64,000 nucleotides of DNA from Ostrinia nubilalis. Taxonomy: Eukaryota; Arthropoda; Insecta; Lepidoptera; Crambidae. The notes under the pieces are model-generated. The model was not told where the DNA came from. It worked only from the letters and a program-made list of their open reading frames with translations, and made no database searches. The DNA lies in NCBI RefSeq assembly GCF_963855985.1, contig NC_087106.1, positions 13,780,012 through 13,844,011 of the forward strand, written 5' to 3'. A program made the position numbers and the translations under genes. Of the stretch, positions 1-10,745 are shown piece after piece; the first letter of the stretch is position 1; every line of letters starts with the position of its first letter.

Positions 1-714
1 GGGCCACCCCCGCCGCACCTTAACCTATTTTTCACTTTAAATCAAAACATTATGTTATAGGCATCATGGAAAAGTAATATTATGCAAGAAACATTCCAAA
101 CTCATTATGCCAAATTATATTAATATATGATATCAAAACGTTCAAAAGTTTGGCTGTACACGAGCACGTACACAAGATGTTGTTCTCTTTTAAGAAATTT
201 GTTAGTACTAAGGTTGAATTATTAAATAATCACTGTTAAATGTGATTAATTTATCACTTTTACCGCGACTGTCGGTAATTATTCATAATAACCGGTTATT
301 ATTAATAATTTTCAATTTATCACATTAACCGTAACATATTCATGACAGTTATTCTCTTCAGCATAATTTCAGAGTATCCTAATGTTCTTTGGAAAAGAAG
401 AATGTAAGTGTAAGTGCGTGGTCGCTATGTAAAAGTATCATCTAGTAAATTGGTTAAGGAACCAAGAGCATCACGTCGTGTTATCATCTAATGTCACTTA
501 GTTTGCTACAAAATCTGCCAATGTCAACGTAAAAAAAGGTAGCCATTAAAGGGCTCTATAAATTTCTCAAGAATCTTTTAAGCTCTACCAGCGCTGCAGC
601 GCTTTGAGACTTGCGAGGAAAGTGTTGAGAAGAAGGTGCTGGAACAAAGTCAGTCATCATAGGTAAAAAATGAGTACACTTCGTAAGAAATAATGTATTG
701 TGACGTAATATCAC
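1..714. other. Intron downstream of E16 (partial)
   Basis: AT-rich intron sequence of the neurobeachin gene, running off the left edge. The next exon, expected to begin with the family segment that follows VWQ, is not here. I see no repeat family and no coding signal. Confidence 0.7.
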
Positions 715-866
715 CTGCCAGACGGACATCTGCAGCACTGTGCGGCGGTTCTCGCGGTTGTTGCTGCACAGCAGCGTCATATCTGACAGGAACAGCTTCT
801 TGACTTCTAGCAGCTGCTCCGTCTGCTTTGACTGCCGGATCAATGTTGCCACCACTTTGAGGATCA
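715..866 (-). CDS. rg: Neurobeachin exon E16 (last exon in window)
   Basis: A 152-nt exon of the alpha-solenoid (DUF4704-type) region. The first two bases complete the Met codon begun in E15, then [23 protein letters not shown] and [15 protein letters not shown] follow, all close to the vertebrate and fly family. The acceptor is a pyrimidine tract ending TTCCAG at 867-869. The donor is GTGATA at 709-714, directly after the VWQ codons. It ends in phase 0. The continuation lies outside the window. Reading into the intron soon meets unrelated sequence, which supports the donor. Confidence 0.93.
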
Positions 867-1526
867 CTGGAAGAAAGGGTTGAGCGGTTAAAGACCACAC
901 TTTAGAAGAAGCAGGTACAATGATACCCTCAAATTCAAAATTCAAATTCAAATAGTTTATTCAGTACCTACATAGGCCCTTTCCAGGGCACTTATACAGG
1001 TCCCAAATATAACTTGCCCTACCACCACTTCGGGACAACATATGGGCTGGTGCTGAGAAGAAGTGGCGGAAGAAACTCAGTCACCTTTGTCAGCTTCTTT
1101 TTCAATAAAATACAGTAATCTATAGCTCACATGACACGCAATAAGTGCTCAAACTACGCACTGAGATTCTCGACGCTTGTTGGTGGTTACAAAACACGAT
1201 AGAAATAGGCTGTAGTTATTTTAAGTATTTGCCACATTGGATTATGTTCTGCCGGCAGCGGTCAAGTCAATGTGAAAGCAGCCCACATCATGTATGAACA
1301 ACATTGTCGGTCTCTAAACTTTTGTATTGATACAATTTGACAGTATGGGCACGAGGAAAGAAAGCAAACCGCATCGCTGACAAAATGCCTTGGCACGACC
1401 ATTGGCAGATTGTTGACCGTTGCCCTGACCAAAATCCTTTCACATACGCACTAGGGTTCTCGACTTTGTTGGTAGTAACAGAACACAACAGAAATTAAAG
1501 TAGAAGTAGTTCGCTAAGAGACTTAC
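867..1526. other. Intron between E15 and E16
   Basis: A 660-bp intron. Its half nearest E16 holds a non-LTR retrotransposon 3' end (see 927-1125). The rest is unremarkable AT-rich sequence. The half-site agcaccgc-type repeats seen elsewhere are absent. Two short imperfect copies of a phrase like 'cgcactnngnttctcgac' occur near 1157 and 1447, too short to classify. Confidence 0.6.
927..1125 (-). mobile_element. Non-LTR retrotransposon 3' end (CR1/Jockey-like)
   Basis: On the minus strand this reads as a LINE 3' UTR that ends in the repeated tail TTTGAATTTGAATTT (plus strand 930-950). Upstream is a block beginning near CTTCTTCTCAGCACC. Related, more diverged ends occur at 10420-10592 (plus strand). 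The 5' part is missing, as usual for truncated LINE copies. The exact clade is uncertain. Confidence 0.6.
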
Positions 1527-1717
1527 TGGGGTTCTCCAGCCTGAAGTGCGGCTGCGGCTCCGGGTGGCTGGTGTATAGGATTTGCTGCCCAACATGCTCC
1601 GTCAGCAGCTCGTACAGCGCGTTGTACACCGGCAGCGCCAGGCCCTCGCCGCACGCTCCCAGCCGTGTCGCCAGCAGCGTGTATAGGTTGTGGGGAGACA
1701 TCACGTCGTATTTTCGT
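1527..1717 (-). CDS. rg: Neurobeachin exon E15
   Basis: A 191-nt exon. The first base completes the Lys codon split across E14/E15, giving [20 protein letters not shown], then [13 protein letters not shown], then [13 protein letters not shown]. This matches the family segment that carries HNLYTLL and YN-LYE-LTE-V. Acceptor CAG is at 1718-1720 after a T-rich tract. Donor GTAAGT is at 1521-1526. It ends one base into the Met codon that E16 completes. The start ATG of the longest open frame here is not used, because the exon begins internally. Confidence 0.95.
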
Positions 1718-1876
1718 CTGAAAAGTAAAGTAAATAAGTATAAAGTCCGGTCTGCGAGCATGTAGTATTTTGTCCAATGACCCCAAGCTACCCATCCTTA
1801 TCGCTCGCGCGTAATTATGTTGCTGTCGCGCTCGCACACTCACTGCAGGCGCCCGTCGCACACCAGACCAGACTAT

Positions 1877-2353
1877 AGATCGTTTCATCTACGAAGACGC
1901 GCCCCACCAATTTCGGTCGAGGGAAGCGCGGGGTGCGGGGAATTTGATCCATCATCGGGGAACCAGACGCAGGTTAGCGTACCATCCCTATATTGTTGAC
2001 ATTCCACCAGCTCGCACTAAGCGTTTCGATGACTCTTTTATAATGCGAACAGCTAGGGACTGGAATTCGTTGCCTGCTGCTGTCTTTCCCGAAAACTATA
2101 ATCCGGGCCTTTTCAAGGCGAGAGTGAATAGGCACTTACAGGGCAGATATGTACCATCCTAGACTGCATCCCACTTAACATCAGGTGCGATTGTGGTCAA
2201 ATACCTGCCTTGTTATGCATTAAAAAAAAAGCAATCCGAGCGTCATTATTGTAGTGTGCGTGTGCACTCATGGATAATTTAGCGTGTACCGATAACACTC
2301 AGCAGACATTAGCGGAAGAATGGTGGGGCGCGTCTTCGTGGATGAAACGATCT
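1877..2353. repeat. Inverted repeat bracketing a LINE fragment
   Basis: Two 33-bp arms, 1877-1909 and 2321-2353, are inverted copies with about one mismatch (core gaagacgcgccccacca). Between them sits the Jockey-like 3' end. The simplest reading is a MITE-like hairpin element split by a LINE insertion. No clear target duplication was found. Confidence 0.5.
1944..2240 (+). pseudogene. Jockey-like reverse transcriptase, C-terminal remnant
   Basis: The plus-strand frame ends in a typical non-LTR ORF2 C-terminus: YIVDIPPARTKRFDDSFIMR, then RDWNSLPAAVFPENYN, then FKARVNRHLQGR, with the stop at 2160-2162. A short 3' UTR and an A-rich run follow at 2220-2231. The polymerase core is absent, so this is a 5'-truncated copy. 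The 3' UTR phrase near 2105-2215 recurs at 58148-58265 (plus) and 50960-51050 (minus), so at least three ends of this family are present. Confidence 0.75.
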
Positions 2354-2486
2354 AAAATAAATCTTATCTGCATAATAATTATTATACGAGTGTAAAAGGC
2401 AACCTTAATGGCTGATCTATGGGTATAGGCATAGCTCAACTGAGCCAGTGCCTGAGGTATGAAAGCAGCAAGCGAGGGTGATAAGC

Positions 2487-2760
2487 ATGAGCTCCCCTGG
2501 CCTACCTGGAAGTCTTTAAATAGACTTCGGACGCAGGTCGGCCGTAGTAAGGACAATATATTCAGGTGAGGATTCTTGGATGGCACAAACTTGGAGTGCA
2601 AGTGTGGTTTAGTTCCCCAGTCGACGAAGCACATGATGTCGAGCCCTGCGTGCCCAAACAACTGCACGCAGGAAGATTTAATGAAGGCTGCTGACAACGC
2701 CTTTCTTGTGGCGGAGTTTTGGACTGACGCTGTGTAGGTTTTTTGTCGACACAACAAGAA
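2487..2760 (+). pseudogene. Non-LTR retrotransposon ORF2 C-terminus, copy 1
   Basis: The plus-strand frame reads WKSLNRLRTQVGRSK, then a Cys-x-Cys-Gly and His-x6-Cys cluster, and finally ADNAFLVAEFWTDAV and stop. This is the pattern of the zinc-knuckle-like C-terminal tail of several insect LINE ORF2 proteins. One in-frame TGA interrupts it (where the second copy has TGG), so it is dead. The second copy is at 34985-35260. Confidence 0.65.
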
Positions 2761-3413
2761 GAAGAAACATGCGAGGGTGTTTTTGTGACGGTCAAACGTC
2801 AGCGAGACTTCAGATCCCCTTCAGATTGTATGTTCTGTCACGTCATAAATGTCAATGTCACCCCTCCCTTGCCGCTCCTCTCCCTTAAGCGCTTGACCAA
2901 CTCAAACCAGTGAATGGTTTTCGCTGAATTTGCTCGCGGAGAATCACATGACGTAGGTATCTGCTAAGAAATGGTTTTCGAAAATACCTACACCCCTTAA
3001 AAAGATGAAACGGACGTCCAAAGTTCAACCTGAGCAAAAGTTAAGTACTAAATTGAGATTGCCTTCATATCCGCGAAATAAGAGCTAAGTTTCCAATACA
3101 ACGGTTACAAATTTATCTACTCTCAATTTTACTTAAGCTTGCCAACTTTCGAGGCAATTTAGTTCCTTTGTCTATTCGCAGTCGGAATATTCGTAAATAA
3201 ATATGAAATGGCGGCACTTATTTTAATTGAGAAACTTTTGGAACCACTTACAGACTCTCTAAAATAACGTAATTACAGTTTTGACAAATCCCTGAGAGAA
3301 TTTTAGTAAGTACTTATAAAAAGTTGGGAACGATCCCAACGCTGATAATTAAATCAGATTGTTTTAATGGCGAACTGTGACTTCGGCACTTGAAAAGGGA
3401 TTTAAACTAGGTA

Positions 3414-4462
3414 GGGGAAGGGGGGGCATAGTGGAGTACTTAACTTCAATCGAAAAAATAAAAAGAACCAGATAAGTTACGAAGACTAGTTTTAATCGAA
3501 ATGATACTACAAGTATTATATTATAGATAACTCTAAAAAAACTTTACGAATTATTAACTATTTTGGCACAAAATAAGTTTTTTTTATAGTCTATAATTTT
3601 CCGCTTTGCCCTTATCACAAGGGTAAAGTGGAATTGCACTTTGGGCAAAGTGAAAAAGGCACTTATTAAGCGTTTATCTACTGTATTTGAGCATTTTGCT
3701 AATGAGGTCAATTAAATGAAATAACATAAACAACTTATTTAGTAATTAGGAACTGTTTTAGGCCATGAAAAACCTTGTCCCTTAATACTGCAAGATCATA
3801 TATTTCTTGCTCCAGTTTTTTTTAAAATACTGGACGAAACCTATCAATCTTCTTCGATGCATCACCAGATTTCAAATGACAATGAAGAGTTCCAATTAGG
3901 ATACCATATTTTTTGATGCCGAACTAATCGTAGTAAGACTCGCTTCCTCCATCGCTCTTCTCATTTGATCTTCTGTCCATGAGCCTTGGTTCGTTTTACT
4001 TTTGTAATAATTATGAACCATCTGAAAAAACAAATTAAATATTTCTATGTGGGAATCATTTCACTTTGCCCCCTTGTAATTTTTTCCACTTTGCCTTTTT
4101 GATAATAATTACAGTTTTCAATTGATAACTAATAAAGTATTAAAATTTGTTTAATCTACAAAATGTCAAAGTAATCTATGATAAACAGATATTAGATTTA
4201 AATAATAAAAATACCATCACTACTCACTTTTCACAATAATATCCAGTCTCCAAAATCCTTGAATTTCGTAAGAAACTCACACGATCTACATCGCGCAGTC
4301 ATGTAGCCTACTCGGTGGCGCTAGCCGGACTGATTTTGGTCAATGACCTTGGTCGGCCCTGTGCTTGGCTTACGTGAAGCACGAGTGCCGTTGGGTGAAA
4401 GAGTGTTGGTAAAATCAAATTTTTCGCTTTGCCCACCCCTTCCACTATGCCCCCCTCTCCCC
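3414..4462. mobile_element. Pogo/Tigger-like DNA transposon (non-autonomous or decayed)
   Basis: A 1,049-bp element flanked by TA (3412-3413 and 4463-4464). Its ends are imperfect inverted repeats: left GGGGAAGGGGGGGCATAGTG, right reading inward GGGGAGAGGGGGGCATAGTG. Short ctttgccc/gggcaaag repeats occur inside both ends (3600-3660, 4060-4110, 4425-4450). It carries a broken N-terminal transposase segment on the minus strand (see 3720-4021). TA target sites and this transposase type fit the pogo branch of Tc1/mariner. Confidence 0.75.
3720..4021 (-). pseudogene. Pogo-like transposase N-terminus, decayed
   Basis: From the ATG at 4019-4021 the minus strand reads MVHNYYKSKTNQGSWTEDQM then RRAMEEASLTTISSASK. 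This resembles the psq-type helix-turn-helix start of pogo/Tigger/jerky-like transposases (pattern Y-K-x-K-T-N-x-G-x-W-T-E). After a frame change and a stop it continues with TLHCHLKSGDASKKIDRFRP and KKLEQEIYDLAVLR, as expected for the next HTH. The DDE catalytic domain is not present, so the element could not move itself. Confidence 0.65.
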
Positions 4463-5155
4463 TACTTTCATTTAATAGCACTTCATTTCTCTGACAAATT
4501 ACTACTTTAGAAGATGAAGTTAAACAATAAGTATTTATAATTAAACAATGTATGTGAAATCAATTTGAGTTCTAGACTCGATCAAGTAACATCACTTTTA
4601 AATAACGGATAAATAAGAATGATAAGAATGTAGGCACACGTAACTACGTTTTGCCTTATCAGTAGTTTGAAGGAACATACGTTTTAGCAACACTTAAGTT
4701 TATTTTCATTATCAAAATTAAGAAAAGCACAGTAGTTACTAGAGATAAAACCGTTTTGTAGACCCAGACACATTTAAATGCCCACCGCAATGTACATTTT
4801 CCAAATAAAAACCAACGGAGTCTGCGTTTTAAAGTCTAGCTCTTGGTGCGATAAAGCGGTCCACAGACAAATGAAAAGACTTAGTAAATAAAAGTTATTC
4901 GAGTAGAAAGACACAAAAGCCAGTCTAAAGTGGATATCGAATCGACGAGATTTTGGATATAATATTTTTTGTTGGCATTTTGCTACTAAAGTTAAGCGTC
5001 AGCATTTTTAAACCATTACAAACGAAACCAAACCAAAATATATTCTAAATACGATATTTTTTATAAATTCACATTAAAAAGATCGTTTAACCTACAAAAA
5101 ACTTCCAAGAACGACATTAAAAATCATTACAACGACAGTAAATGTAGGCACTTAC

Positions 5156-5259
5156 TTGTGTGTACTTCTGCTAAGAAAGAATCCAAGTAATTTCAGAGCT
5201 TGTAATCTTATAAGTTGGCTTTCTGATGATAGGAGCTTGAAAATCGTTCTCACCCCACC
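5156..5259 (-). CDS. rg: Neurobeachin exon E14
   Basis: A 104-nt exon reading [20 protein letters not shown] then [15 protein letters not shown]. This matches the family segment with IYKLL and QALK-LG-FL. Acceptor CAG at 5260-5262 follows TTGCGTTATTTC. Donor GTAAGT is at 5150-5155. It begins in phase 0 and ends with two bases of a Lys codon that E15 completes. Only 93 bp separate it from E13. Confidence 0.94.
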
Positions 5260-5352
5260 CTGGAAATAACGCAAATAAAGCGTTAAAATGTAATATAACA
5301 AACGATAAAAAAATATACCTACTTTTGAGGGTAGTTCTAAAGTAAAACTTAC

Positions 5353-5439
5353 TTTTGCGTCAAAAGCTGGCACCATCGAACTGGGGTGTTCCGACATAAG
5401 AGAAATCAGCATTTGCAAGACATCGTGTAAGTTTTCGTC
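5353..5439 (-). CDS. rg: Neurobeachin exon E13
   Basis: An 87-nt exon of 29 whole codons: [20 protein letters not shown] then SMVPAFDAK, almost identical to the vertebrate family segment DEN-HDVLQ-L--LMSEHP. Acceptor CAG is at 5440-5442 and donor GTAAGT at 5347-5352. Both ends are phase 0, so skipping it would keep the frame. Introns on either side are only 75 and 93 bp. Confidence 0.95.
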
Positions 5440-5514
5440 CTGTGATAGAAAAAAACCCATTTTAATCACAAATCCAATCAAAGTTATAAGCCCAAAAGTA
5501 CCAGGAAAGCATAC

Positions 5515-5657
5515 CTCGTGCATAGTAGTCAGGTAGTTTAGTATCGACTGCAGCTCGTCCTCCTTGACGCCGTTGCCGATCATAATGAGTTGCTTTAGAA
5601 AGAGAAGGATGTACGCGCGGATGGTAAGGATATCCTTGTGGGCGGGGCGTGGGCCAT
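5515..5657 (-). CDS. rg: Neurobeachin exon E12
   Basis: A 143-nt exon: two bases complete the Asp codon split with E11, then [40 protein letters not shown] and YLTTMHE. The [13 protein letters not shown] segment is invariant in the family. Acceptor CAG is at 5658-5660 and donor GTATGC at 5509-5514. It ends in phase 0. Confidence 0.96.
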
Positions 5658-6906
5658 CTGTGAAGGAGCAAACTCTTTTAGCCCATCGTCTCCTGGTACC
5701 CGTGTGCATCGGACCGTGAAATGTCATTTGTTATTTAACTTAACTATTAGAATTATGAAGATTAGATAGATACAGATGTCATGTAAATGGTTATTTATTG
5801 TATTGTAATGCTTGGTATTTGTGTAACGGTATTTTTTTTGTAAGTCCATCGAAGGAAACACAAGAAAGAGACAAAGTTATAAGTAAGACAGTGAACAAAC
5901 TACACAATATAGCTCAGGGATGTTACACAGTCAGTCCGGGCGTCAGATTGGGCTGTCATTTCATTGAGTAAGGACGGCCCCGTTGTTTGATTTGTACGAA
6001 AAGTCCTATTCGTATTCATTACTTACGAACAATTCATTAATTTTTGTCAAAATATCACATAAGTACTTACATTGTTTCATTTCATTTTAATACAACTGTA
6101 ATAATGATCGACTTGTCATTAAAAATGGACGCTTCCACCGAACAACGGCCGATCAATTTAATCGCTGATAAATAAACTCCAGTAAACGGCATTTAAATGT
6201 AAAGCGAGTTTTAATCGAGTGTCTTTGTCCGCAATCCGAGTGCGGTATCTGATCCCCTTAATGGCTGGAAGAAGCAGTCGTTAACGAGATAATGGCCGGC
6301 GTATCATAAACTTTGCCTCTGACAGAGACAAATCAGCGGAGTAAATATGGCCGCCGTTTAAACCATTAAATCTACGCGCAATAATTACAGTCGGGATCCT
6401 CGCTAACGTTTGCCTTGACTTGATTTGCTGAGTGTTTGAGTTGTTTAATCAGAGGATAAATGTGTATCTACCTACGCATTATTATTGATGACGATTACTC
6501 ACTTATTTGCGACGATGTGAATAATGATATTTCAATCTCTGTAGACTTCGCCGATGATTTTACAATGTATTAGTTCTAAATATCTAATATGCATGTGATA
6601 AACGGTAAGTAGACAATGCTAATTAAAAGCTATATTTTGGTTAATTAATTACAAAAGTTGATAAACTTTGAAGATCTTGTATGTAATTCAGAAAGTTCAT
6701 GACTAATATTATGAAACAAAGTTCAAAATTAGATTTAAAGTTCACCTTGGATTCTGGCCTTTGATTGATTGAATGTTAATTATCTAATCACGGTCTTGCA
6801 ATCATTCACAGTCCGATTAAATTATTTCAGATGCCTAACCCAAAAATGTCAGACACTAGAGAGTTCTCACACGGTATAAAAGAAGAAACAAAATTGCAGA
6901 ACTTAC
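5658..6906. other. Intron between E11 and E12
   Basis: A 1.25-kb intron with no mobile element that I can recognise. The block 6120-6400 stands out from the AT-rich background: mixed composition, no repeats, and homeobox-like and palindromic words (for example tttaaaccattaaatc near 6356-6373). It looks like other repeat-free intron islands in this window and may be regulatory. Confidence 0.5.
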
Positions 6907-7129
6907 CCATTCCCTTAGGAGAGATGCCACTCTTCGACCGTGGGTTCACGACCCAGTAGTAGAACTTCAGCGTGTGGACTGTCTGAAGAACAGTGCTAAC
7001 CCTCCTCACGCTGCCGTATATGTGCGCATCAGCCAGGAAGTCTGTGGCCAGGTAGCAGTACAGTCTAGCCTGGACTGCAGCCGGCGTGTGGATCCATAGA
7101 GCCGGGTTGAACAGGATGTGGTCGAGCAA
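6907..7129 (-). CDS. rg: Neurobeachin exon E11
   Basis: A 223-nt exon: [20 protein letters not shown], then [40 protein letters not shown] and SGISPKGM. The [16 protein letters not shown] and HTLK-YYWV-N signatures are diagnostic of neurobeachin. Acceptor CAG is at 7130-7132 and donor GTAAGT at 6901-6906. It starts in phase 0 and ends one base into the Asp codon completed by E12. Confidence 0.96.
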
Positions 7130-7247
7130 CTGCCAGGTCAGAAACGATTGGCAGAAAGACTGAGGTTAGCGTAGACTTTTTACTGTCCGATGGTTGGTAG
7201 CGTGCGCTCACTTGCTTTAATTTGGTGTTTGCAGTTTGCCTCCTACG

Positions 7248-7265
7248 GTTTATGAGTGCCTGGTA
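7248..7265 (-). promoter_or_regulatory. Bipartite motif TACCAGG-N4-CATAAA
   Basis: The minus strand reads CTCGTAGCTACCAGGCACTC then ATAAAC. The 10 bases before TACCAGG match the instance at 46229. No known factor is assigned. Confidence 0.4.
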
Positions 7266-9132
7266 GCTACGAGATTATCTTGAGAAATTGTTACATAAAT
7301 AACTCTTGAAATATTTATAAATAGATAAGTTAGGGTTAGAATATAAAATGTACATTGTTTTTTTGTAAATATTATAGTAGGATTTTAGTGGATTATAATC
7401 TAAAAATTCTTAGCAAGATTACTTAGTGAAATATATTTATAAGTACTACTTTATCTTAAATGAATTAAAAATATATTCGTAGGTACCGTTTACCCCGATT
7501 CTGGCTAAGCTCAATAAGCTTTGGGTGCGGATAAGCTGTGATCGATTTGAACATCTAAATCGAAAAAGAGTTTTGTTTGTACAAAATTAAAATCAGTTTG
7601 TGTGTTTAATACCCGTGATTTAAACTAAATAAACTAACCCACAAGTACAAAAATTAGAAATCTATCTCGATATTGTGTAAACTAAACTAAAAAGCATTAA
7701 AAAGTATCGCTGTTTAAACTTGAACGATTTTATTGTGCGTGTTGTGATGTTGATTCGATAATCCGCAGTGTTTAATACCCTTACATAAAATGACATCAAT
7801 AAAAAATATACAAAACTCAGTGATTCAGTCAACTGGATAGTGTAGGAGTGGGGCTAAGTTTGAAATAAGATTTAAAGCATTTAATTCAAAAGGTTCACTT
7901 CAAATACTTTTACAAAGAACAAGCTGAAAAGGGTGTGCTATTTTATCAAAGATGGAACATCATTGTTGTGAAGTTTTTGGACTAAATGCGTAACGAAGAA
8001 CTATCTCTTACACATGAAAATATCGACGACCTTATAGTCTATTTTGCGTCTAAAAGAGACTGTTTTATAACAAATATCAATTAAAATCAAACGAGATAAT
8101 TCTTCGTCAAGTGCAAAAGGTCGTGTGGGACGTCTGAAGCAAGGAGCATGCGCTAGCAACCATCGAAATAAAACTTAGACTAAAACAATCGGTTATTTTG
8201 ACGTGCGCTCGAAACGCAGCTCGTTCCCGATCAACTTGTAATTGAAATCTAGAGCAAAAGTTCCCAATGGAACTAAACTGTAAAAGCTATCCAACTCGAT
8301 GTTGGATTGAGATCAATTAATTAAGAATTTCAAACAAGTTTGCTCGGGAAAGAACTGAGAGAATTACACAAAAAGGCGTAGAGTCAGTGAGAGAAATGTT
8401 TGTTGGGGAATACGAAAAAACAAAGTCACAAACAATAGTACAACTTTACGATACGGATTATCTAAATATTCTAACAATATCAGTATTGAAAAACAAGCTT
8501 TCTTTTAGCCGATTTTCTTCAGCTACTTTAGATCTTAATTAAAAAAAATTAAGACAAAATATATTATTAGATAATACAGACAATAGAATAAAAAGACAAA
8601 AGGAAAGTTAAGCAGCTAAATAAAAGCTAGTAAAATAGAATTTGGCTGTCAATCATTTGTTAATGTATTAAGGAGCTCACGCCTCGACAGTATACTCATA
8701 TAAACCAATTACTTTCACATAAAATTTTCTAACCGCATCGTAAAGCTGTATTAGGGGACTCGTAAAGAATTTTACACATAATAATAGCAGTCATTTTCAC
8801 CGTCTTCGAAGTCCAATGCGCCTATAAAGTGTTGCGTTAAACTTGGCCAGTTAAATTTTAACGGCCAATTATGTGTCCTTTGGGGATAATATACCCAACC
8901 CTAGTAGTCTGTATACCTATTTTATATGTATATGTATATTCCAGTCAATAATTTTGGCATCAGCAATCGGCGGGTTAACGATTTGACAGTTAGTCATTAA
9001 TTATTCGTGAAACAAAGCGACAAAGATTTGACCATTTATCAAGGCTTGTCAGTTGTCAGAGTATCGTAAAGATTATTGTTGGAAAGCAAAGATCGTGGAA
9101 TGCAGATGGCACTTTTGTTACCTCTTAACCTC

Positions 9133-9258
9133 TTAGGCTGAGTTGCACCACCAAACGTTGACCGTAACTATAACGATAACCGGTGCTTTTTTATGAAGTT
9201 TGACAGATTTTTGACATTAAAATTTGTTAAAGTTATAGAATGGTGCAACCCACCCTTA
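9133..9258. mobile_element. GCACCA-type hairpin MITE, copy 1
   Basis: About 126 bp with inverted ends (ttaggctgagttgcacca ... tggtgcaacccacccttag). Between them is the phrase gaagtttgacagatttttgac. Related copies lie at 10627-10745, 36861-37044 and 44196-44313. All share the word tttgayagacttga/tttgacagattt in the middle, which groups them as one family. Confidence 0.7.
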
Positions 9259-9319
9259 GAAACTAAAAACGTTTTTATCATAAGTACATTTTTAAATAAA
9301 AAAATTATTATTATTATGT

Positions 9320-9985
9320 TTGTACGCTTTGGAGCTCACGGGTCAAAAGTGGCCCGGTCCTTTATAAGGCTTGCGTGGGGATACAGATCCAACACGTAGA
9401 GGCCGTTTTAAGCGCAAAATAATCGACAAAAGTGAAAGTGGTACACATGCTGGATCTAGTCTCTGACTATATCATGGGATGTAGCCAGAGACCATCCCCA
9501 GCCTGTGCACAGGAGCTATTGCAGTTATTGGAAAATGGACTAGGGTTATGGATGAGGGATGGATGGACTGGTTACTGGGCTATGGATGGAGACTACGGGA
9601 CACCTGCCTGGTTCATAGTCTCGGACTGAAAAAATGGCAGGCGGTGACTAGCCAGCGACTAAATGGGCCCCCCCTGGCGTCATGGGTCGTATAGACCGGA
9701 CTGAGGGGCAACATTGGCGTCTGCCAGCTCAGGGGTGTAGAGAGGTGTGCTGCGCTTTCTCCGAAGTTACTCGCGGCGTTATGCCCTTTAACACTTCCAC
9801 CCCTGGAGCATATAGCTCTAGCGACTCCACTCTGGCCGGCCGGTTAAGGCAAGCCAGAGGTGAAAGTCCTGCAGACCCTCTCGGATTCCACTTCGGCAAG
9901 CCGAAGACGAGGGTCTTGACCGACTCTCGGGAGCACTCGGATTAACAACTGGCCCCGTGGTGTCGCTACTCACCAACAGCTCGCC
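9320..9985. repeat. Unclassified repeat-like block
   Basis: A GC-richer block with sharp edges in AT-rich intron, ending near a TTA/ATT microsatellite at 9997-10018. Both strands have short open frames (for example plus 9682-9945) but none resembles a known protein. The composition contrast and the microsatellite tail suggest a LINE or SINE-like insertion. I could not confirm a second copy in the window. Confidence 0.35.
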
Positions 9986-10419
9986 ACAAAGCTGCCCTGT
10001 TATTATTATTATTATTTTAATAAATACAAAGAAAAGAAAAATAAAACTTAATTTGTTTGTATTATTCTTTGTGCTTATTTAATTTGTATAGATTTGCGAT
10101 TCAGAAAGATTGTTATTTAAAGACGAAGTGATTTTCGAGCACAATGTTGTGATTACGAATTCTAAGAAAAAAATATTTTCACTTCTAAGAAAAGTATAAG
10201 TAGGATTTTAGCTAGTGCTTTGCTTTGCTTTATGCTGGAAAATATTTACTATGTAGGTACTTACTTATTTTAGTGAAGGAAAAAATCTTATTTTAAAGTT
10301 GGTTGTAAGATACATCATTATACAAGAATGCGTGGTAAATTCAGTGAACTGCTCCTGAATCAAATGTACCTACTACGGCTTTTTCTATTTATTTATATTA
10401 ACCGGCAGACAGTGGTGAC

Positions 10420-10592
10420 TGAGTTTGTTGCGGCGCTTCTTCTCAGCACTTGCCAAATGTTGGTCTCGAAGCGCTGGTAGGGTAAAAAGATTATGAGACA
10501 TGTAGAGGCTCCTTAAGAGCAAAATGACGATTTGTAAGAACTATTTATTAGTCTAAACAAATAAAGAAATGTTGACTTTGACTTTGACTTTG
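10420..10592 (+). mobile_element. Non-LTR retrotransposon 3' end
   Basis: The plus strand reads gtgactgagtttgttgc and cttcttctcagcac, then ends in a tandem tail tgactttgactttgacttt at 10572-10590. It is in the same family group as 927-1125. Only the 3' UTR is present. Confidence 0.55.
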
Positions 10593-10626
10593 GAAATTAT
10601 AACAGCGTATAGGTATACAGTAATTT

Positions 10627-10745
10627 GAGGCTTAGTTGCACCACCTTCTTTAACGGTAAGTACAACTTTAACCGGCGTTTGTGTATGGAGTTTGACAGAC
10701 TTGACATCTGTTATAGCTAAAGTAAGATGATGCAATCCAAGCTAA
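10627..10745. mobile_element. GCACCA-type hairpin MITE, copy 2
   Basis: Inverted ends gcttagttgcaccacctt ... agatgatgcaatccaagc flank the family phrase ggagtttgacagacttgac. About 119 bp, diverged from copy 1. Confidence 0.65.

Larger units (their letters stand above)
1718..5155. other. Intron between E14 and E15
   Basis: A 3.4-kb intron packed with mobile elements: a Jockey-like LINE 3' fragment (1944-2225) bracketed by inverted arms, a second LINE 3' fragment (2487-2757) and a pogo-like DNA transposon (3414-4462). The sequence from 4470 to 5150 is AT-rich and I see no recognisable feature there. Confidence 0.7.
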
